Source of the DNA: Carettochelys insculpta
Lineage: Eukaryota > Chordata > Testudines > Carettochelyidae
DNA: 64,000 bases
Direction: 5' to 3'
Assembly: GCF_033958435.1 (NCBI RefSeq)
Contig: NC_134137.1
Span: 250,340,501 to 250,404,500 of the forward strand
The translations under genes were made by a program, and so were the position numbers. Under the pieces are notes generated by a model. That model saw nothing but the letters and a program-made list of their open reading frames with translations, did not search any database and was not told the origin of the DNA. The number at the start of each line of letters is the position of its first letter. Positions within the stretch are counted from its first letter, which is position 1. Shown here one piece after another: positions 57,600 through 64,000 of the stretch.

Positions 57600-59870
57600 A
57601 TCTGAGCTCAGATAAAACAGAGAAGTGCCCACACAAGAATCTCTGGATTCCAGCAGCAGCTGCTTCTGCAGTAATGTGTCAGGCTTCTCTGCTGCCTGGA
57701 GAGAGTCCTACAGTCTCTCCATGGGTGCTCAGGGTCTCGGAGGCCTCCTTGCCTGGAAAGTTCTGCGATCCCTTCTCTCAGCCTTGAGGACACTGCTTCT
57801 GCTTCATTGGGGGTTGCTGGGAGTTCCCCTTTCTCCAGAGCTTCCTTTCTGCTCAGTAGCCTGCTGAGCTTATGGCTGTATCAACAACATCCATTCCCTG
57901 GTTCCTCTCATTCACCAACAACCAGGCCACCTGTTAAGGTGCTGACCTCCTGGCCTCCTTGTTGGCCACTCTTCAAACTGCTCTCACCAACTTTGGGGCT
58001 GGTCAACAGCTTCCTCTCAACCCCATTCCACTCTCCTCACTCAAGCTTCCAGCCCTTGATTCCTTTTCCACTTGACCTCCCTGTCCTGGGTGGGTCTGAT
58101 GAATGAGTGAATCCCACTCAGTCGCATCCAGGAATGATTGGCCAGGGCACATAGTTAAGCATTCTGGTGAATACCTGAACTCCCCATCCTTGGAAACTCA
58201 GCTCAACTTCTTCCAAGGGATAGATGGGGATCTTGCCATGAAGACATGAAACACATACTAGAAGATGTTGGTCTACCTTGTTCAGCCCTGCCCCAACTCC
58301 AAATATAAGGGTGAACCCACAGCCTGACTTAGCTTGGAAGAAGAAATAGTCAGGGACTGGTGAACTGGAGTCACATACACCTCAGACCCCATAACGTTCA
58401 GAGTGGACACCCCGCTCCTTTAGCGGCTGTGGTAACAAGCTACATAATCATGCTCCTGGGTCTAATATGCTCGGACTGGCCACTCCTGAAACACACTTGT
58501 GGGCTCCCCAGCCACCCCCACAAGTGCTGCCTCTAGAATAGAGGACTACGGAGGTTCCAAGTAGCTCAGATATCCCCAGTTTCTGGTCTTTCCCCATTGA
58601 GAATTTCTCTGGGCTGCTGCCCCTCCTCCATTGGGCCTGTAAGTCTACCATGCCAGTTGGATGCTGGGGGAAAATAAGCAGCCTAAGAAGGCCTCTGCCC
58701 ATTCAACAGCTATGCTGGCTGAAAGCAACTTACCTGACTTTGGCTTTTCACAAGTAGAATCTTCTAGTAACAACTCCTGGACTATTTGGTCCTGGACAAT
58801 ATCCATAAAGTTGGCCTGGGGCACAGCCAGAGATCCACAAGCCGAGAGCCCCTCACAGAAACCAGTGCCTATATGCCTCTAAAGTCGGCCCCAGATCAGT
58901 TCAGCATGACTGCCTTCAGCACAGACTAGCAGAGTGCTGTTCATTGCTCACCGTGTTCTGCCACCTATCCACGTCAGGTCTCCTCGTCCCACAACACTTC
59001 CAACTCTCCAATGCCATCAGAAAAGTTTGGGGCTGTTTTCCGAATTTCACCAGGCCTGGGACTAGCTGGCCCAAGGTCCCATTATCAAGAGCAACACCTG
59101 GCATCCCTTGTGCAAACTGCTTTTGTAACCAGGCTTGCAGCTGGACGTGGGCACCCCCCATCTCTGTCGAACCATTTGACTTTCCTACTGTTCCTGCAGG
59201 ATTTTCATCAACTGCACGATCACAGCCTTGGTCTGCTGCTCCCCTTCTTTGTTGCCGCTGTGTCATCTCCTACTGCCCTGCTACGAATATACAGATCGCC
59301 TCCTCTGTTCCCTCTATTCCCCGCTTGGCCACCTGTGTGTGAGGGAGGCGAGTCACTACCACAAATTCAAAATTCTCTTTACCGGGCAACAAAGGTCCAT
59401 CTTATTTCTCCCAGTGTCAGGGGCTGACCAAGTTGCTCCCTTCTTCTGCCATGCGACAGAACAGGGTTTCTCCCCAGCTTTCGATCATACACCACCAGAC
59501 CCAGTCTCCTTTCAGTGATTTGTTGTCTACACTTACGCAAAGAGTCTCTCAGCTCACAGTAGTTGGAGGGTTTCATGGCCTTCCTTCCCAAGGGTATCTG
59601 GTGAACCTGCTTCTTGCAGCCTTCCAATCCTAATCAACCCTCACCTCAGCTGATTTCATTCCTCTTCCAGAAGAGATGCCCCAAGGCAAGCTGCCTGGGA
59701 TCAGGTTCCCTTCTCCAGGGGCTTGCCCCATGTGTTAGCTCTACTCCTCTGAGGTTCCAGGCACTGCCTGTCCCAGTAATTCTTCGCCCTGTTCTCTGAC
59801 AGGGCCTTGTAGCTGCATCCCCTTTGACGGGTTTCACTGGACACACCTGTTCTGACACAGCGGGGCTGGA
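57600..59870 (-). pseudogene. Decayed Ty3/gypsy-like gag-protease region
   Basis: Read on the - strand. A gag-like segment at about 59266-58920 contains LVPGLVKFG and PQTFLMALESWK, similar to the capsid N-terminus of Ty3/gypsy elements found in reptiles. Further on, at about 58493-58450, CFRSGQSEHIRP reads as a CCHC zinc knuckle in which a Cys has become Ser and the last Cys position is also lost. From about 58340 to 58120 come HGKIPIYPLEEVELS and WPIIPGCD, resembling the HG-V--YP and PVILG-DW blocks of the retroviral-type aspartic protease. No reverse transcriptase, integrase or LTR was recognised. Frames are broken throughout. The identification is by motif order alone and could be wrong in detail. 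Confidence 0.55.
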
Positions 59871-59934
59871 TCACCTCTGATTGCTGATGTTAGGTGCATT
59901 ATGGCAGGGATAATCATGCTTCTTACCAAGGTTC

Positions 59935-60010
59935 TACAAAGGCTTAACTGAAGAATATTTGTAAAGAGCTTTGAGATCCTTTGATGCAAGGTGCTATAGA
60001 ATGGCAAGAT
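59935..60010. repeat. MIR-type 3' fragment
   Basis: TTTGTAAAGAGCTTTGAGAT, CCTTTGATGCAAGGTGCTAT and AGAATGGCAAGAT follow the consensus of the MIR/CORE-SINE 3' end closely. Confidence 0.6.
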
Positions 60011-60599
60011 GTATTAATAGGAGTGAGGAAATACTGCAAGGAGGGAAAGGCAAAATGGTCAGTGGGATTTTTATCTTTAGGGAAGATGGTGAGATGAACA
60101 GCTCAGACAGTGGCAGCATTGGGGGATTTTTTTTACATCTTTACGTGTTTGCTAGGGTAGATGATTGACTGTTTATGGGCATCTTTATAGAACAGAGGAT
60201 CTTCATCCACCAGAATCTATGTGCACAGTGCAGAAGTTACTGGATGAAGTCCTACAGCCTGCGTCACACAGGAGGTCAGATTAGGTGGTTAGAATGGTCT
60301 CTGTTGGTCTCAAAAACTAACTCTAAGGGTTTATCCAGGGTGCCCTATTTGGGATGAGTGCTCTATTATGTAGTTACAGAGCATCTAAATAAGGAAAACT
60401 ACAAGCTGAGCTTGACATTTACGGAGTACAGGCTGTCTTGCAAAATTGTCTGTGGTTCCTGGCTCTGGATGGATTGGAAATATGACAAGACTGGCCTCTC
60501 ATGTTAATAAGATACTTTTGCTTCCTGGCTTAGCTGAAATCAGGACATGAAGAATGGAAAACAAGAAACTAAAGTAAAACCTAATTAAACTTGAATAAA
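60011..60599. other. Intergenic
   Basis: No gene or named repeat seen. Confidence 0.4.
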
Positions 60600-60790
60600 T
60601 ATATTCAGTAGGACCATTCGGATTATCTAGTCTGGCTTCCTGTATATCAGAAGCTAAATAATCTGAGTAATTTCTGTATCGAGCCCATAACTTCTCTTTG
60701 AGCTGCAGCCTAGGTTTCCAAAAGAGATCCAGGTTTGATTTAAAGACTTCAAATGATGAAGAATCCATCACACTACTAGGTAAATTCAGG
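60600..60790 (-). repeat. Ancient CR1/L3-type fragment
   Basis: The - strand contains MDSSSFEVFKSNLDLFWKPR, close to the CR1 ORF2 C-terminal block SPSLEVFKSRL. The + strand shows GGATTATCTAGTCTGGCTTC, a counterpart of the CR1 3' UTR motif TCATCAAGTCCAGCCCCC. It is short, old and antisense to ITPR2. Confidence 0.55.
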
Positions 60791-62449
60791 CAGCTGGCTT
60801 CACCTCCCCTTGTCCGGGATCACTCAGGCCCCGTAAAACCTGTATTACAGTAACTTGTCTCGTAAGACTCTAGATACATAGACATTTCCTAATGGCTAGG
60901 CCTATTCCATACTCAACTACTGGCTGCATGACGTGTGGCAGTCACTCCACCACTACCATCCCCATCTACAAGACTGGGAAAATTATTTTGACCCACCTTT
61001 GTCATTGCATGGAGATTCTCAGAGGATGGTGAGGTGTTGTTATTGCATGAAGAGGCAACTGGAACAGGATCATAAGTGATGGTGCCACAGTGAAGAAAAA
61101 ACAGCGACTAGTCTTCTGATTTAGAACTCAAAGTAGCTGGCTACTACAGTTTACAGCTCTGACCTGGAGGGCCTGTTCCTTGGATAAAGATATTAAGGCC
61201 TTTCAGGAAGCAGAAATGTGCTGCTTTCTCTCATGAGATTTGCTAAAACAGAGCATCCCAGCTACATAGTCAGCAGCAGCTGAATTGTAGTGGATAGCAA
61301 AGCTATAAATCAAGGCCCAGAGCTTCCTCTCAAACACAGGCACAGGAGCTCCCATTGAAGCCAGCAACGGCTGCTCAAACTAGTCTGAAGGGAGACATTA
61401 TCCCAAAATCAGGAGAGCAGGTTTTTAGGTTGTAGCTCAGACTGAAAGCGTGGTTGTGAGGGAAGCAAGAAACCTTGAAGGTAACTGGATTGTCTGGATC
61501 ATAGTTTGCAGACCAACCTGCATTTGATACAAGAGCCACGTTTGAGCCCCTGTGAGGAAATGGAGGCTCCTGCAGGTCCTGAAGGGTGTGAATGTGTGAG
61601 CATCCTCAGTCTTCCCTACCTGAGATAAAAATCTATTCAGTGGTATCAGACCACCACTTGCTTTTCCATCTTTACACACTTCTTCCTCAAAGGTTTATAT
61701 CCAGGAGCATAAGAGACTGATGGAAAACGAGAGCCAATGTGAACATACAACCATTACCTGAGGTCTGATCCTCTTTAAAGCAAGTTTAACAAAAAAAAAA
61801 AAAATACCCACAGCATTCTGTACCCACCCCCTTCCTCCACACATAGCGTGCTGAGAGTTCACACATTTGAGATTAGTATCTCCAGCCATTCATACTTCTA
61901 TAATGAAGGTGCCCAGCTTTGCCCATAACTCAAACTTGACCTACCGGTGCCATGTTAAAGGAAGAGACCTACCCTCCCACTCCCAGTCCTAAGCAGGACA
62001 TGAGTCTCCCTGCTGAAACTGCCAGCCAGCAGGCTATTTTTGGTGGGTTTTAGCAAGGCTGCCTGAGAACAGGATGGAGACATCAAACATTCCTCAGAGT
62101 CTTCTGGTCCCTTCTTAGGTGTATGTATGAGTGAGTCCTTCTGACCTGCCCCCACCCATATGTGGTCTATGGATGGAGGCAAAAATGACCTGCTCTGCAG
62201 CCTACAGAAATCTGTCGAGGTCTTTTCATTGACTTTGATGGGCTCTGGAACAATACCATAACAAGCCAAGCACTTGGCAGTGAGAGTTCTGCTACGGATC
62301 TCACAAGATGTTACTCACATGAAGGCAATGGCTTCACGCTTTTTTTGTGGGTGGCATGTGCAGACCTAACAGTCCCAAATACAATTTATTCTTGACCAAA
62401 GGCAGTTCAGAATGCAGCGTTTTACATTTCACTGAAGTCCTGGCTACAT
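60791..62449. other. Intergenic
   Basis: No gene recognised. A possible MIR-like segment lies at about 60935-61050, and there is an A-run near 61790-61804. Confidence 0.4.
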
Positions 62450-62580
62450 TTTATCCTGTTTTACAGTGGACTGAAGAAGGTACAAGGAGGTCAAGCAATT
62501 TGCTGAGGGTCATCTGGTGACAGAGTGACTCATCCCAGATCTTCCTGGCTCCCAAGCCTTTTTTCAACACCCAAGGCTGC
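62450..62580. repeat. MIR-type fragment
   Basis: TTTATCCTGTTTTACAGTGG, AGGTCAAGCAATTTGCTGAG and GGTCATCTGGTGACAGAGTG follow the MIR core order (tag, direction and spacing). It is diverged. Confidence 0.6.
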
Positions 62581-62912
62581 CTATTAAATAAGCTGAGCCC
62601 TTAAGGAAACGTGCTATATTTGCTAAGACTAGATAAAGAACTCTGCACAGGGCATTTATGAACATAAAATAACTAACTGGGACACAGGAATCATTGGACA
62701 GGTGGGTGATGCTGACTTCAGAAGCAGCACTTTCCTGGCATCTTCCCTCTCCATATCCCTTCCTTTTGTGACTGCCTGATAAGCAGCTCATTGCCAAGTG
62801 GAGGACTGGGATATTAAGGGCAAGTTGACTTTTATTACAATTATAGTAGCTTGCACTTCAGTAGCTCTTCCCTTCTAATGATCCCAAAAGTCTTCCACAG
62901 AAATAGAAATAT

Positions 62913-64000
62913 TCATCATCATCATCAAACTGTGGGCTCAGCACCCGTTGGTGTCTGATGCCTCTTTCACTATTTCCTTCCATCTTTCCCTGTCCAGTCC
63001 GGAGTGGCTTAGTTTCTGTAAACTAACTCCACACCAATCTACTATATCATCTACGTTTTCTCTGTGGGGTCTGCCTCTTCTATTTGAACCGTCCATCATG
63101 CCGAATATCAAGGTCTTCATTGCTCATTCTGCAGATATGCCTGAAAAGCTGTAACTTGCATTGTATAACCTTCTGCGGTAAGTTCTCTTTCGGCTGTATC
63201 TTCTTATATAATTCCTCATTGGTGACCTTCTGCATCCATCCTATTCTCAGAATCTAACAACTCCTCTCCAATGCTAATATCCTTCTCTTTGAATCTTTTA
63301 TCATCACCCATGTCTCACATCCACACAACATGCTGCTGGATACACACGTTTGAGACATTCAGCTTCATTCCTAAGCTAATTGTTTTGCTTTTCCAGATCT
63401 TATCCATCACCTTCAAACTCTCTCTCTTGCTTTCGCTATTCCAGTCGCTATTTCCTTCTTACAGTCTAGATCATGTTATGTTGCTTCCCAGATATGTGAA
63501 TTTCTCTAAGTTCTCTAGTTTGATCCCATCTACACTGATCTTCCTTCCTATTTCCTTATCTCTAAATATCAGCGTTTTTGTTTTATCAATATGCATAATC
63601 TGTTCATACCACTTCCCTTCCTTGTTTAGCACCTGTAGCATTCTCACTAGCTTCTCTTCATCTTCTTCAACGACGACTATATCATCTGTGACCCTCAAGT
63701 TGTTGACATCCTGTGCACACATATTCTTTCTACCTCTTCCTTGATCTTGTCCATCACTCTGTCTACATGCATGATGAAGATACTCGGTGATAGCAGATCT
63801 CTGGTCTCATACCTCTACTCATTCTAAATCAACTTCCCAACTCTCTGCAAGTCCTCACCGCTGCCTCTGCATTGTCGCTGATATCCTTCAAGAGCCGTAT
63901 CAGTCTGTTATCCACTCCATATGACTCCCATACCGCTCGAGTCACTTTCTGATCTGTACTGTCAAATACCTTCTGGTGGGGGAGGGGGCGGGAAATCAGT
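62913..64000 (-). pseudogene. RTE-like LINE, 3' part, running off the window
   Basis: On the - strand the 3' end is at a short ATCATC/GATGAT repeat (62913-62925), typical of RTE-class tails. The C-terminus reads GRPHRENVDDIVDWCGVSLQ and DRERWKEIVKEASDTNGC. Further upstream (63722-63471) are NNLRVTDDIVVVEEDEEKL, HIDKTKTLIF and LENLEKFTYLGSNIT. YLGS is the conserved RT thumb motif. The catalytic block, usually RYADD, is RVTDD. Frames change several times. The rest of the RT and any endonuclease lie beyond 64000. The clade is inferred from the tail and the YLGS context. Confidence 0.75.

Noticed and set aside
63271..63744. 157-codon serine/leucine-rich frame on the + strand
   Set aside because: It is the complement of the RTE-like LINE on the other strand and has low-complexity composition.
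51171..64000. Possible SSPN (sarcospan), the neighbour of ITPR2 in mammals as I recall
   Set aside because: I looked for its four-helix tetraspanin-like sequence on the - strand and found none. If synteny holds, it lies beyond the window.

Overview
This window is vertebrate nuclear DNA, most likely from a turtle (a crocodilian is less likely). The evidence is one widely spaced vertebrate gene, many CR1 LINEs of reptile type, a Harbinger element with a Myb/SANT partner gene, and dense palindromic MITEs with ends resembling GGCTGTGTCTACAC. The species call rests on remembered repeat families, not on a search. No tRNA, rRNA, CRISPR or operon-like structure was seen.

The only host gene I can support is the 3' end of ITPR2 (type 2 inositol 1,4,5-trisphosphate receptor) on the + strand. 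Seven exons lie at 1963-2158, 8641-8733, 13729-13859, 15243-15408, 16915-17075, 45637-45798 and 46339-46425. All introns are GT-AG, and the phases join without error (1, 1, 0, 1, 0, 0). Together they encode about 331 residues: S5, the luminal loop, the pore filter, S6, the zinc-binding linker and the C-terminal coiled-coil tail, ending at the stop codon. The penultimate intron is about 28.6 kb. Upstream exons lie outside the window. A 3' UTR probably follows, with candidate AATAAA signals at 47412, 51008 and 51148.

Nearly everything else is mobile DNA. From 2.9 to 6.8 kb is a decayed Harbinger transposon with two convergent genes. From 7 to 12.6 kb are a palindromic retroposon, a GC-rich minisatellite-bearing element, and an ancient LINE cut by MITEs, one of which is nested in another. 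From 18.1 to 21.0 kb is a young CR1 with an uninterrupted endonuclease-RT frame. From 27.3 to 30.1 kb three elements are nested: a LINE inside a hAT-like element inside a MITE. The rest of the large intron holds CR1 and hAT remnants, MITEs and foldback retroposons. Beyond the gene (51-64 kb) are older CR1 copies, a MITE, tRNA-like sequence, a decayed Ty3/gypsy-like gag-protease region and the 3' end of an RTE-like LINE running off the right edge.

Every LINE or LTR coding remnant whose direction I can assign lies antisense to ITPR2. The most unusual structures are palindromes: 3-bp-TSD MITEs reaching a near-perfect 436-bp hairpin, and a retroposon family made of a short unique head plus a long inverted repeat, flanked by 10-13 bp target duplications.
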